Made by a program: the position numbers and the translations under genes
Assembly (NCBI GenBank): GCA_964475415.1
Contig: CAYYWZ010000035.1
Location: 1-39,041 of the forward strand
DNA from: CALCMJ01 sp964475415
GTDB taxonomy: Bacteria > Bacteroidota > Bacteroidia > Chitinophagales > Saprospiraceae
DNA length: 39,041 nucleotides
Reading direction: 5' to 3'
In this document: piece by piece, positions 16,934 through 25,737 of the stretch
How the letters are laid out: the number at the start of each line of letters is the position of its first letter
How positions within the stretch are numbered: position 1 is the first letter of the stretch
Notes under the pieces: model-generated
Database searches by the model: none
What the model saw: the letters and a program-made list of their open reading frames with translations, nothing else
Told to the model about the DNA's origin: nothing

Positions 16934-17752
16934 ATGATTATAGATTTATTGAAAACAGAATATCTTAAGTTTAGGAAGAACTCTACGGTTACGATTCTTT
17001 TGTCCTTCTACTTTATATTTCTTCCATTTTCGTTTGTACTAGGTTCAGAATTTAAAGATTCTATTCCTGCCTTTATATCTAATAAAGATGCATTTTTTGT
17101 ATTTCCCTCAACATGGGATTATATGGGTTATGCTGGTAGCTGGTTAGTGTTTTTCTTTTTAGGTGTTGCCATTATCTATATGATAGGCAATGAAGTCGCC
17201 TATAAAACTTTACGTCAGGGAATCATAAACGGTTATACTAGAAACGACTTCTTTCTAGCTAAGTTTTCCACAATAGTAATAATTGCTGTTATCGCAACAC
17301 TCTACTATGCATTAGTGACAAGTATAATAGGTTGTATATATACTGAGGATCTTACAATGGAACTATATCTAGAGAACATTGGTGCTATTCCTAGATACTT
17401 CTTAATGTGTATGGGACATTTTTGTTTGGCACTATTATTTGCCTTTGTTCTAAAAAAATCGGGTTTAGCTATTTTCCTCTATTTATCCTATGTTATGCTG
17501 ATGGAACCAATTTTAAAATTAGCGTATGGCTATAATTTTACAAATAAGTATACTAATTATTTCCCTATGAATGCTACTGAAGATCTAATGCCATTTCCTT
17601 TGTGGAAATTTGCAGAAGGTCTTCCCAAAAAAAAGCAGCAATTAGATTATGACTTCTTACTTCCCTACTCTACTGCAGCCACGTTGACCATAATATTCAG
17701 TATACTATTTGTTTGTCTTGCTTATTATAGTTTTAAGAGAAACGATATTTAG
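16934..17752 (+). CDS. ABC-2-type permease subunit
   Basis: Membrane partner of the preceding ATPase. Six hydrophobic helices are seen: VTILLSFYFIFLPFSFVLG near the N-terminus, then SWLVFFFLGVAIIYMIGNEV, FSTIVIIAVIATLYYALVTS, YFLMCMGHFCLALLFAFVLK, LAIFLYLSYVMLMEPILKLA, and a last helix TLTIIFSILFVCLAYYSF. The cytoplasmic segment YKTLRQGIINGYTRNDFFLA between helices two and three is the coupling region common to ABC-2 proteins. The 272-residue length is usual. The pair is cotranscribed, and the cupin gene follows 23 bases later. The substrate is unknown. Confidence 0.85.
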   Translation: MIIDLLKTEYLKFRKNSTVTILLSFYFIFLPFSFVLGSEFKDSIPAFISNKDAFFVFPSTWDYMGYAGSWLVFFFLGVAIIYMIGNEVAYKTLRQGIINGYTRNDFFLAKFSTIVIIAVIATLYYALVTSIIGCIYTEDLTMELYLENIGAIPRYFLMCMGHFCLALLFAFVLKKSGLAIFLYLSYVMLMEPILKLAYGYNFTNKYTNYFPMNATEDLMPFPLWKFAEGLPKKKQQLDYDFLLPYSTAATLTIIFSILFVCLAYYSFKRNDI

Positions 17753-17775
17753 AACAGGATTACTTAAACTATTTT

Positions 17776-18087
17776 ATGAAAATATCTCTGAGAGATGCTT
17801 TGCAACAATTAGAAAAAGTTGATGATGAATTTGTAGAGCTTTTTGCTAAGAGGGATATTAATATTGAATTTTACAAACCTGATAAAGTAGATAAGCAAAC
17901 ACCGCATACTCGAGATGAAATCTATATAGTTATTTCAGGTAGTGGTATGTTTATCAACGGCGAGAAAAAGGTCAGCTTTTCTGCTGGTGATTTCTTATTT
18001 GTAAAAGCTGGATTAGAACATAAATTTATAGAATTTAGTGATGACTTTAGTACTTGGGTTGTATTTTTCGGTCCAGAGATCGTGTAA
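17776..18087 (+). CDS. Small single-domain cupin
   Basis: A 103-residue protein made of one cupin barrel. Motif 1 is HTRDEIYIVISGSGMFINGE, with a histidine and a glutamate at metal-ligand positions; motif 2 is AGDFLFVKAGLEHKFIEF, with a second histidine. A mononuclear metal site is therefore likely. The N-terminal 35 residues are helical (MKISLRDALQQLEKVDDEFV). It may be the third gene of the ABC operon (23-base gap), but nothing in the sequence says what it binds. Small cupins can be enzymes, binding proteins or folded remnants of regulators. Confidence 0.82.
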   Translation: MKISLRDALQQLEKVDDEFVELFAKRDINIEFYKPDKVDKQTPHTRDEIYIVISGSGMFINGEKKVSFSAGDFLFVKAGLEHKFIEFSDDFSTWVVFFGPEIV

Positions 18088-18193
18088 GTGTTTAATATAA
18101 TCTATTTAGCAAAAAGTATTGTCAAATAGAAAATTATTTTGCTACTATAAATAATACACAGATAATTCAACAATTAAGACTTACTTTTGCTCT

Positions 18194-19111
18194 ATGGCAA
18201 AAACAAATTTTTGGAATGGATCGGCTAGGTATTTGTGTGACCCGGAGTTAGCTCAGGCTTTCCATATGGCTCGTACACTTGGAATGCCTTTACTCATAGA
18301 AGGAGAACCTGGCACTGGGAAGACTGAACTTCCTTTGCAATATGCTCAGGACATGAAATTAGATCTACATGTATACCCCGTAGGATCAAAAAGCAACGTA
18401 GAACAGTTTGTAGCTAAGTTTGATCATGTAAAATACCTAAGAGATTCTCAGATAGAAGTTCTGAATTCACAAAGAACAGAAAAAGGATTAGATAGTAAAC
18501 TGAGTACCTCAGGAAGATCCACAGAACAATTAGATGATTATATTATTATGGGGTCTGCCGCTAAAGCTTATGCTTCTCCACATTCCGTTTTGCTTATCGA
18601 TGAGATAGATAAGGCTCCTAGAGAATTTCCCAACGATCTATTGTATGCCCTAAGTCATAGGAAATTTATACTTCCTGAATCAGGAAAAGTTATAGAGATA
18701 TCAGAAGCTGATATGCCTGCAATAGTAATAACAAGTAATAGAGAACAAGAATTACCTACGGCTTTTAAGGGCAGATGTATCTACCATTACATTCAATTTC
18801 CAGAACCAGATGTTATGAGTCAGATAATTCATAAGCATTATCCTAATTCTGATGACGAAATTGTAAAAGTTGCTATTGATGTCTTCTATCATCTGAGGAG
18901 ATTAGGACTAGAAAGAGCTCCTTCGACAAGAGAGTTGCTTAATTGGTTAAAGTATGTAAAAACTTTCAGTAAAAAAGAAGCACTAGAAAGAATTAAGAAT
19001 TTAGCTGGGATAGGTGCACTGATAAAGACTCAATCCGACCTAGAAAAAGTGCAGCGCTTACTATTTGACAAATCGAATGATGATTACGGACGCAGATCGA
19101 ATGCTAACTGA
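18194..19111 (+). CDS. MoxR-type AAA+ ATPase
   Basis: AAA+ chaperone-like ATPase of the MoxR type. Walker A GEPGTGKT is at residues 37-44 and Walker B LLIDEIDKAP near 133-142. Sensor-1 is in PAIVITSNREQELPTAFKGR, where GR supplies an arginine finger, and the lid helix contains RAPSTRELLNWLKYVK. MoxR ATPases commonly act with von Willebrand factor A proteins to mature or load metal cofactors onto targets, and the next gene, two bases away, encodes such a partner. An insert between Walker A and B (about 75-125, with LDSKLSTSGRSTEQLDDYII) is longer than in textbook MoxR proteins. The client is not apparent from the neighbours. Confidence 0.9.
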   Translation: MAKTNFWNGSARYLCDPELAQAFHMARTLGMPLLIEGEPGTGKTELPLQYAQDMKLDLHVYPVGSKSNVEQFVAKFDHVKYLRDSQIEVLNSQRTEKGLDSKLSTSGRSTEQLDDYIIMGSAAKAYASPHSVLLIDEIDKAPREFPNDLLYALSHRKFILPESGKVIEISEADMPAIVITSNREQELPTAFKGRCIYHYIQFPEPDVMSQIIHKHYPNSDDEIVKVAIDVFYHLRRLGLERAPSTRELLNWLKYVKTFSKKEALERIKNLAGIGALIKTQSDLEKVQRLLFDKSNDDYGRRSNAN

Positions 19112-19113
19112 AT

Positions 19114-20439
19114 ATGTTTCCTAGCCTACCATCCATATTACGCTCCTATGGAGTACCAGCTGATGTAAGGACTTTACTCCTTCTTAGAAGAGCTATGGAT
19201 AAAGGATTAATTAAAACCTTAGGTGACATATATCTTGTACTTAAGTCTATTGTTGTTAAGGATGCTAGTCATAGAGGTCCTTTTACAATGGCCTATTATG
19301 ATTACTTTTTACAAATAGAAATACAAACTGGTGAAACCTTAGATGAGGCAATAACTAGATCTATCACATTCCAAAAATGGAAAGAAAAATTATTACAAGA
19401 TCATCCCGAAAGATCAGATGAATTATCTAGTCTCATCAATCAATTTCTAGATGAAGTCCATTTGACAAGTTATGATATCAAACAAATAGTAGACGGTAAA
19501 GAGATACTAGAAAAAGATGATCCTGATCAGTTAGATGAGGGTGAAGGAAACGCTGACGCCACAAGAAGATCTCTAGACAAAGCGGCTGACTATACTGGTG
19601 TGGATCTAGAGGAAATACTTAGACGAATGGAGCGTGTAAGGCAGCAACAATCTTCTAGACATAGTGGAGGGAGTCACTGGTTAGGTACTGGCGGTATTTC
19701 GCCATATGGTCATAGTGGCGCTGCTAAAGGAGGTATACGAGTAGGCGGCTCTGGTGGAGGCAAAATGGCAAGGAAAGTCTTTGATAATCCTAGATACTTT
19801 CCCGTAGATCTTGATTCTAAACTTAAAGATGATAATATAGATGCTGCACTTGCATCTCTAAAAGGTGTTATAGAAGATAGTACTGAAGCAAAACTAGATG
19901 TAGATAAAACTATAAAAGATGGTCTGAAAAGAGGTGGTTTATATCTACCTGAGATGAAAAATATCTATACAGAAAAAATGCAAATCATATTACTGATAGA
20001 TAATGGCGGATACTCTATGGATGGTCATATCGGTGTTGTTACAGAATTATTCAAAAAGATGAAGACTAGGTTTGCCCACGATCTCAAAGTATATTACTTC
20101 CATAATACGATCTACAACGTTGTATATTCAGATCCTAGAAGATCTAAACCAGTAACAGTAAAAAAGCTTACTGACCACGATAAGAACTATAAGGTATTTA
20201 TTATAGGTGATGCAGCAATGGCACCCTACGAACTCAATCGGAATTCTATAAACCATTGGACCTTAATAAAAGACAAGTTCCGAAAAATAGCTTGGCTCAA
20301 TCCAGATTCTGAAAAATACTGGACTCATACTCAGACGACTGCTTTTTTAATGCAGATGTTTGACATGTATCCACTTTCTCCTAAGGGAATAGAACAGGCT
20401 GTAAGAAATATGAATAGAAAAACAAATGAGATGTATTAG
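19114..20439 (+). CDS. VWA-domain partner of the MoxR ATPase
   Basis: Cytoplasmic protein with a helical N-terminal half (residues 1-180), a Gly/Ser-rich hinge (about 184-218, including HWLGTGGISPYGHSG and IRVGGSGGGK) and a C-terminal VWA-like domain (about 285-441). The strand leading to the metal site is MQIILLIDNGGYSMDG, so the MIDAS DxSxS is replaced by D296-N-G-G-Y-S301, with only the first Asp and the last Ser kept. Later strands KVYYFHNTIYNVVY and YKVFIIGDAAMAPYEL fit the fold. It begins two bases after the moxR stop. The pair probably forms one complex, as MoxR-VWA pairs do. A bidirectional terminator follows directly. Confidence 0.82.
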   Translation: MFPSLPSILRSYGVPADVRTLLLLRRAMDKGLIKTLGDIYLVLKSIVVKDASHRGPFTMAYYDYFLQIEIQTGETLDEAITRSITFQKWKEKLLQDHPERSDELSSLINQFLDEVHLTSYDIKQIVDGKEILEKDDPDQLDEGEGNADATRRSLDKAADYTGVDLEEILRRMERVRQQQSSRHSGGSHWLGTGGISPYGHSGAAKGGIRVGGSGGGKMARKVFDNPRYFPVDLDSKLKDDNIDAALASLKGVIEDSTEAKLDVDKTIKDGLKRGGLYLPEMKNIYTEKMQIILLIDNGGYSMDGHIGVVTELFKKMKTRFAHDLKVYYFHNTIYNVVYSDPRRSKPVTVKKLTDHDKNYKVFIIGDAAMAPYELNRNSINHWTLIKDKFRKIAWLNPDSEKYWTHTQTTAFLMQMFDMYPLSPKGIEQAVRNMNRKTNEMY

Positions 20440-20473
20440 AAAAGGCGTGCCAATATAAATTGCCACGCCTTTT
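20440..20473. terminator. Bidirectional intrinsic terminator
   Basis: AAAAGGCGTG (20440-20449) pairs with CACGCCTTTT (20464-20473). A single C-C mismatch is followed by a further CAAT/ATTG stem around an ATAA loop. The A-run before and T-run after make it work on both strands, between the convergent VWA gene and outer-membrane protein gene. Confidence 0.88.
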
Positions 20474-20493
20474 CCGTATATTTTCTTAAAGAG

Positions 20494-21021
20494 TTAAAAA
20501 CTGAATGCTAGTCCACCAGTAGCAAAAAATAGGTTGTACCCTACTTCACCAAAAATATTAAAACCATTGCTTAGCTGGTAACGAACACCAGCAACAGGTC
20601 CTGCCACTATATCTACATCATTTTCTGATATATTAGTATTATCACTACTAGTATGTACTAAGCTAATACCTATCTGTACAGCTGCATAAACATCTAATTT
20701 TTCTACATCGATTACAGAAAAGTGATAAGTTGCTCTAGGTGCTATAGCTAATTCTCGATAATTGGCAAAATCACCAAATAAACCAGCATCTGAAAATCGC
20801 AAACCGGTCATAGCTCCTACTCCGATAATACCAAAATCTCCTGTTTTCTTAAATGCTTGCTCGTAAGAAGCATGAACACCAAAACCAAGTCCGAATCTAC
20901 CACCAACTCCGATACCTAAGTTAAGTGCGTTAGAATCCATGTCAAAAGTCTGTGCGTTAAGATTGCTATAATCAAAACTAAATACAGATATGAGAAGTAA
21001 AATTGTCAATAATTTTTTCAT
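20494..21021 (-). CDS. Small outer-membrane beta-barrel protein
   Basis: Predicted outer-membrane protein of 175 residues, starting at the ATG at 21021 (MKKLLTILLLISVFSF). A longer frame from 21060 would put 13 unneeded residues before the signal peptide. The signal peptide ends near NLNAQ. The mature part is Gly-rich with alternating hydrophobic strands: NLGIGVGGRFGLGFGVHASY, FGIIGVGAMTGLRFSD, ATYHFSVIDVEKLDVYAAVQ, GPVAGVRYQLSNGFNIFGEV. It ends in phenylalanine (FATGGLAFSF), the usual C-terminal signal for barrel assembly. It resembles the eight-stranded outer-membrane protein fold. The function is unknown, and it stands alone with a shared terminator downstream. Confidence 0.8.
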   Translation of the reverse strand: MKKLLTILLLISVFSFDYSNLNAQTFDMDSNALNLGIGVGGRFGLGFGVHASYEQAFKKTGDFGIIGVGAMTGLRFSDAGLFGDFANYRELAIAPRATYHFSVIDVEKLDVYAAVQIGISLVHTSSDNTNISENDVDIVAGPVAGVRYQLSNGFNIFGEVGYNLFFATGGLAFSF

Positions 21022-21273
21022 AAAAATTTTCTTTGGGTTAATTGAATTTAAGTCAAGCATAATTTATTGTTTGACTTATATGTTCCTATTCTTCTAAAAA
21101 AGTAAACTGATTTATAGGAATATTTAAAAAAAATATAACATCCAGTCTAGCAAGTTAATCATAGTCTGCAAATATAAAATTATTAATAATGCAAAAAAAG
21201 AGAAACTTGTATTTATGCAATTACACTGAGTAATGGTTATGTCAGATTTAGTTTATAGCATTATATTTAAGCT

Positions 21274-21699
21274 ATGAGTCACAATATATACCATGATCTC
21301 TACCTAAACGGGACAGAAAAAGAGATACAAAGAGCATTTACAAATCCTGAAGATCTAAATAACTGGTGGACTTTGCGTTCTTCTGGAAAAGCAGAAATAG
21401 GTACTAGTTATAATCTGTATTTTACCGAACAGTACAACTGGTATGGCGAGGTAACTTTATGCTCTGATACTAGTTTTGAAATCGAAATGACCACAGCTGA
21501 TAAAGATTGGTTAGGAACACAGTTTGGATATAAACTTACTGCCCAGCAGGATAAATTTATATTTCACTTTTACCACAAAGGATGGAGATCTGCTAACCAC
21601 CACTTTAAGCATAGCTCTTATTGCTGGGCACTACTTTTATCGGGCATGAAAAATTATATCGAAAAAGGTATTATCGTTCCTTTCACAGAAAGATCGTAG
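21274..21699 (+). CDS. SRPBCC/AHSA1-like protein
   Basis: A 141-residue protein of the START-like SRPBCC fold, close to the AHSA1 group. The pattern is LNGTEKEIQRAFTNPEDLNN then WW, a GTSYNLYFTEQYNWYGEVT strand pair, FIFHFYHKGWRSANHHFKHS, and the long closing helix YCWALLLSGMKNYIEKG. These proteins enclose a hydrophobic pocket and bind lipids or small aromatic compounds or assist chaperones; the ligand here is unknown. The gene is divergent from the outer-membrane protein gene, separated by about 250 bases of AT-rich sequence. A decayed hydrolase gene follows it. Confidence 0.85.
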   Translation: MSHNIYHDLYLNGTEKEIQRAFTNPEDLNNWWTLRSSGKAEIGTSYNLYFTEQYNWYGEVTLCSDTSFEIEMTTADKDWLGTQFGYKLTAQQDKFIFHFYHKGWRSANHHFKHSSYCWALLLSGMKNYIEKGIIVPFTERS

Positions 21700-21901
21700 A
21701 ATATATAAATATGGTCTGACATCATTTTCATCGTTTTTACTTTAGCGGAAAATCTAATTTGTGCGACTTTCAAGAAAAATATTGCATCCTTTCGGCTAAC
21801 TAAAGAAATTTTGTTTTGAATACTTTCCTCAAAACATCTACTAGTTCTTTACAGATAGTCTACACGAGTCCTCTTTTCTATCTACAATCCACTAAAGTGA
21901 T

Positions 21902-22265
21902 ATGGCTTATGACTTTATCAATCATAATTTGATAAAAGAATTGCATTTGCAAATGCTTTTACTGGTCGTGTAAAGCCTAATGAGATGACTAAAGGTGCTA
22001 TCAGATATGCAAAATCTATCAATGCAAACATCAAAGCATTAGGACATTTGCAAGATTTTCAGCGTGTAACTACGTTAGCATAATTACAAGAAATATCTAC
22101 AGAGACTATGATTATTTGTGGAGATAAAAAACAGATAATGGCAGCCCTCAAGATTTACAAAAACAGCTTCAAAATAGCACCCTAGTAATTGTTGATGGAG
22201 ATCATAACAATACGCACAAACAAGAAAACTTTGCTGAAGCTATTATTCAGTTTTTAAAAGAATAA
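21902..22265 (+). pseudogene. Remnant of an alpha/beta hydrolase gene (3' part)
   Basis: In three frames the plus strand spells the C-terminal half of an alpha/beta hydrolase. MAYDFINHN in one frame is followed after a shift by FDKRIAFANAFTGRVKPNEM and on to DFQRVTTLA. An in-frame TAA comes next, then LQEISTETMIICGDK. A second shift lies in a run of six A's, and the end reads QNSTLVIVDGDHNN...ENFAEAIIQFLKE then stop. IICGDK is the strand before the catalytic acid and VDGDHN holds the catalytic histidine. The nucleophile elbow (GxSxG) and everything before it are missing. At least two frameshifts and one stop make this a dead gene; the region from 21700 to 21901 holds nothing I recognise. Confidence 0.8.
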
Positions 22266-22275
22266 AACAAAACTT

Positions 22276-25200
22276 TTACTCCTCGACTCCCACATCTTTT
22301 AATAAAACTTCGATAGCCTTCTCTAGTTGCTGATCTACTCCCTTATCTATATAGCCAGGCATATTCTTAATTTTAATTGTTGGCTCAGTTTGATTATTCT
22401 CCATCCAGTTACCTGCTTTATCTTTAGCGCTGACAGGGACAACACCCCAAACACTTCCATCTGGAAGTCTCTCCCATCCCGCAAAACTACAGGTGCCAGG
22501 AACTGGCATACCTATTGTTTTCCCGATCTTCAGATCTGTATACCCACATGCAAAACAATGACCATCTGAATACATACTTTCATTGAGTAATGCCAGCGTT
22601 GGCTTCGTCCATCTAGAAGTAGGTTCCCCACCTACTACCTTAGCTTCTGTTGCATAGGTAATAAATGGAACTCCGGTGAAGAACATGGCAAGATCAGCAA
22701 CGAGGTCGCCACCTCCATTAAATCTTGTATCTATAATCATTGCTTTTTTTTCATAATTTTTACCCATCATATCTTTATAAATACTTCTATAAGGTCCATC
22801 TCCCATACCCGGTATATGCACATATCCTAACTGTCCTTGACTCAGCTTTTCTACAGCTTTTTCATTAATCCTAACCCATCGTTTGTAGAGCAGTCTGTTT
22901 TCCTGCCTTAGAGTTATAGGTTTTACAGTAATAGTCATACGTTTTCTTGTTGTAGGATCTAACAACTCTAACAAGGTGAATTTTCCAGCCTTTCTATTTA
23001 GATATTTAGCTATATCTACTGTATTACTAATTTCTGTTCCATCAATTTTTTCTATGATCATTCCCGCCTTGATATTGTACTTTGCCTTATCCAGAGGACC
23101 TCCGAGTATGACCTCATCGATAAGAATTCCTGTTCCCTCATAATTATAATTCATGAATATACCTAATGAAGCTGTTGCATCAGCATTATCTAATTTATTT
23201 CCAGTATAACTTGCTCCAGCATGTGAAACATTTAGCTCTCCTAACATTTCTGATAAGAGTTCTGTCAATTCATAAGAATTACCTAGATTAGAAACAATTG
23301 GAGCATATTCCTTATTCATCAGATTCCAGTCTATCCCATGAAAATCTGGATGATAGAAAATAGCATTAGTACGTATCCATACATGATTGTACATAGCTAC
23401 TCGTTCTGCTGCTGCATCATATTCCATCTCACCTGATATTTTGACAGCTTCCTTTTTTTCTTTATTGATATCAATTTTTGAGATCTTACCATTAGATAAT
23501 AAGAATAAGTTTTTCATCTTTTTATCCCACTCTAGACGACCGAAATTTGCTCCTAGCTTAAGCACCATTTTTGTTTCTTTTGTTCTAAGATTTGTACTCC
23601 ATAGGTTCATTTTATCTTCGAATCTAGACAAATAATAGAGCGTATCTCCACCTTTAGAAAGTACTGCATCGCCCAATCTCGAAGAATGTATCGTCAGACG
23701 TTTCGTTCTATCTTTCATATTCTCCCAATCAAAAGCTAACGGCTTTATCTCTTTTTTCTTATCTGCTTTTTTATCCTTTTTCTTTTCATCTTTTTTATCT
23801 CCTTTCTCAGATTTTTCTAGCTCTTCTTTTATTTCCTTTTCCAACTTGAAATCCTCTTTTGACAAATTGAACTTATCCCATGATTCTTGAGTAAAAAACA
23901 TACTATACACATCATACTCAGATTGACCACTTGTAGCAAAAGACTTCAAGCCATCTCTATTGCTAAACCATATCATCTGCTGCCCATCATTAACCCACTT
24001 AGGTGAATTGTCATAATATCCGCTATCATTTAGATTTACCTTTTTAGAGCCATCTGCAGCCATTAATAGCACTTCACTATTACTTAGTGATTTACTCCAG
24101 TCTATAAGTAACCACTTAGAATCTGGACTCCAGGTAAAATACTTATCACCATCTCTCATATGAAATAAATCATCTGGAGTAAGCAAAGTAACTTCTTGCT
24201 TGGTTACAAGATTTAAAATTTTCAATGTTCTTCTTCCTTCTATATATGCCAAGCTTTTTCCATCAGGAGAATACTTAGGAAGGTAGTTTTCTTTTGCGTT
24301 TTCTAATACAGGCGTTTCTTTTATAAGTGTAGATGCATAGAAAAATGGTTCCTCTTTCCTTGCCTTCTCAGTTTTGTAAATACTCCATTTTCCATCACGC
24401 TCACTACAATAAACAACAGATTTTCCATCAGGACCCCAAGTTACAAATCGCTCTTGCTCAGGAGTATTCGTAATTCTCTTAGTATATGATTCTTCTACTG
24501 ATGTTACGAATACCTCTCCTCTTGCGATAAAAGCAATTTCTTTACCATTTGGTGAGACAGACATATCATTGACACCTCCATTTATAGAAATATACTTATC
24601 GTTATTACTAATATCTTGTGTCTTTATCTCTACACTTAGCTTGATAGGATCACTTCCTTCTTGCATAGTATAGATATCTCCATGATATCCGAAACAAATT
24701 GTACCTGAACCGTAACTCAGAAACCTTACTGGATGTACAGAGAAATCTGTCAATTTTGTAATAGCACTAGCATCACTAAGATTTTTCTTATAGATATTAA
24801 AACTACCACTTTGCTCTCCTAAATAGAAGAAATTTTCTTCATCAATATATACAGGCGACCTTGCCTCTCTATCCGTATCTGTAACCATAGTATGCTTATC
24901 ACTCGCGACATCATACAACCAAATATCCCTTGTTATCGATGAATTTTGATGCTTTCGCCAGTAATTTTCACCTCCTTTTTTATCATGATATAAAAATTGA
25001 GTCGCTGAATTATTTATACTTATTTCCTCTGCTGGAAAGGTAAATACCATATCAACTTTACCTCCTTCAGATGGAACTGAATATAATTCAGACTGAGATC
25101 TATGAGGATATTGTCTATGTTGTACATCATCTTGTCTCAAAGCACCAAAGTATACTAGATTATTATCATTAGAAAAAGTGTAGGGTTCCTCATTATTAGA

Positions 25201-25515
25201 ATGATAAGTAAGCCTTTCTGCTGCACCACCTTCTGCATCCATAATATATATGTCAAAGTTTCCGTAGCGATCTGAAGCAAAGGCTATCTTATTTCCATCC
25301 TTACTCCATACCGGTTTGTGATCATGGGCTTCATGGAAAGTTAGTTGCTGAGCAAGCCCCCCTGATGAAGCTATCTTATACAAATCTCCTTTATGGGTGA
25401 AAAGGATTTGCGTTCCATCAGGTGATATCTCTATCGATCTGAACCAGTTACCCTCAGACTGCGCTAATAATATATTACTTATTCCTACAAAGATGAGAAT
25501 CAAAAAAATTTTCAT
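22276..25515 (-). CDS. Tricorn-like S41 serine protease, exported
   Basis: Large protease of the tricorn family with a signal peptide (MKIFLILIFVGISNILLAQ), so probably periplasmic. The first ~580 residues are TolB/PD40-type propeller repeats such as SPDGTQILFTHKGDLYKI and VWSKDGNKIAFASDRYGN. A Lys/Glu-rich linker follows (about 555-595), then more propeller sequence, then the tricorn core. The catalytic histidine lies in LNVSHAGASY (about 763) and the nucleophile in NESMYSDGHC (about 983). Oxyanion-type sequence is in TRFNGGGDLVADLAMFFTG, and a PDZ-like part in LGGPLDKAKYNIKAGMIIEK. Spacing of Ser and His matches tricorn protease. At 1079 residues it is family length. It likely degrades peptides; no partner gene is adjacent. 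Confidence 0.93.
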   Translation of the reverse strand: MKIFLILIFVGISNILLAQSEGNWFRSIEISPDGTQILFTHKGDLYKIASSGGLAQQLTFHEAHDHKPVWSKDGNKIAFASDRYGNFDIYIMDAEGGAAERLTYHSNNEEPYTFSNDNNLVYFGALRQDDVQHRQYPHRSQSELYSVPSEGGKVDMVFTFPAEEISINNSATQFLYHDKKGGENYWRKHQNSSITRDIWLYDVASDKHTMVTDTDREARSPVYIDEENFFYLGEQSGSFNIYKKNLSDASAITKLTDFSVHPVRFLSYGSGTICFGYHGDIYTMQEGSDPIKLSVEIKTQDISNNDKYISINGGVNDMSVSPNGKEIAFIARGEVFVTSVEESYTKRITNTPEQERFVTWGPDGKSVVYCSERDGKWSIYKTEKARKEEPFFYASTLIKETPVLENAKENYLPKYSPDGKSLAYIEGRRTLKILNLVTKQEVTLLTPDDLFHMRDGDKYFTWSPDSKWLLIDWSKSLSNSEVLLMAADGSKKVNLNDSGYYDNSPKWVNDGQQMIWFSNRDGLKSFATSGQSEYDVYSMFFTQESWDKFNLSKEDFKLEKEIKEELEKSEKGDKKDEKKKDKKADKKKEIKPLAFDWENMKDRTKRLTIHSSRLGDAVLSKGGDTLYYLSRFEDKMNLWSTNLRTKETKMVLKLGANFGRLEWDKKMKNLFLLSNGKISKIDINKEKKEAVKISGEMEYDAAAERVAMYNHVWIRTNAIFYHPDFHGIDWNLMNKEYAPIVSNLGNSYELTELLSEMLGELNVSHAGASYTGNKLDNADATASLGIFMNYNYEGTGILIDEVILGGPLDKAKYNIKAGMIIEKIDGTEISNTVDIAKYLNRKAGKFTLLELLDPTTRKRMTITVKPITLRQENRLLYKRWVRINEKAVEKLSQGQLGYVHIPGMGDGPYRSIYKDMMGKNYEKKAMIIDTRFNGGGDLVADLAMFFTGVPFITYATEAKVVGGEPTSRWTKPTLALLNESMYSDGHCFACGYTDLKIGKTIGMPVPGTCSFAGWERLPDGSVWGVVPVSAKDKAGNWMENNQTEPTIKIKNMPGYIDKGVDQQLEKAIEVLLKDVGVEE

Positions 25516-25737
25516 AAATAGATCTAAATTAGTCTCGAATCTACAACTTTTTAAAGGAATTTTTCTAAAACTCTAGAGGTAGGTCTAAGCATATTATTAC
25601 AAAAATAAAATGGAGATTTCGCAGTTTTTGAATCTGCTAAGAAAAGAGTGATCGCTTAACTAAGAAAAAACTTGGATAAACAACAGGAAGTATAAGACAA
25701 TATTTTACGGTCATCTTTGCAATTCGGTCAGATCAAC

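Noticed and set aside
18107..18144. TAGCAAAA...TTTTGCTA inverted repeat between the cupin and moxR genes
   Set aside because: The arms are only 8 bases, mostly A/T, with a 22-base loop and no T-tail; too weak for a terminator call.
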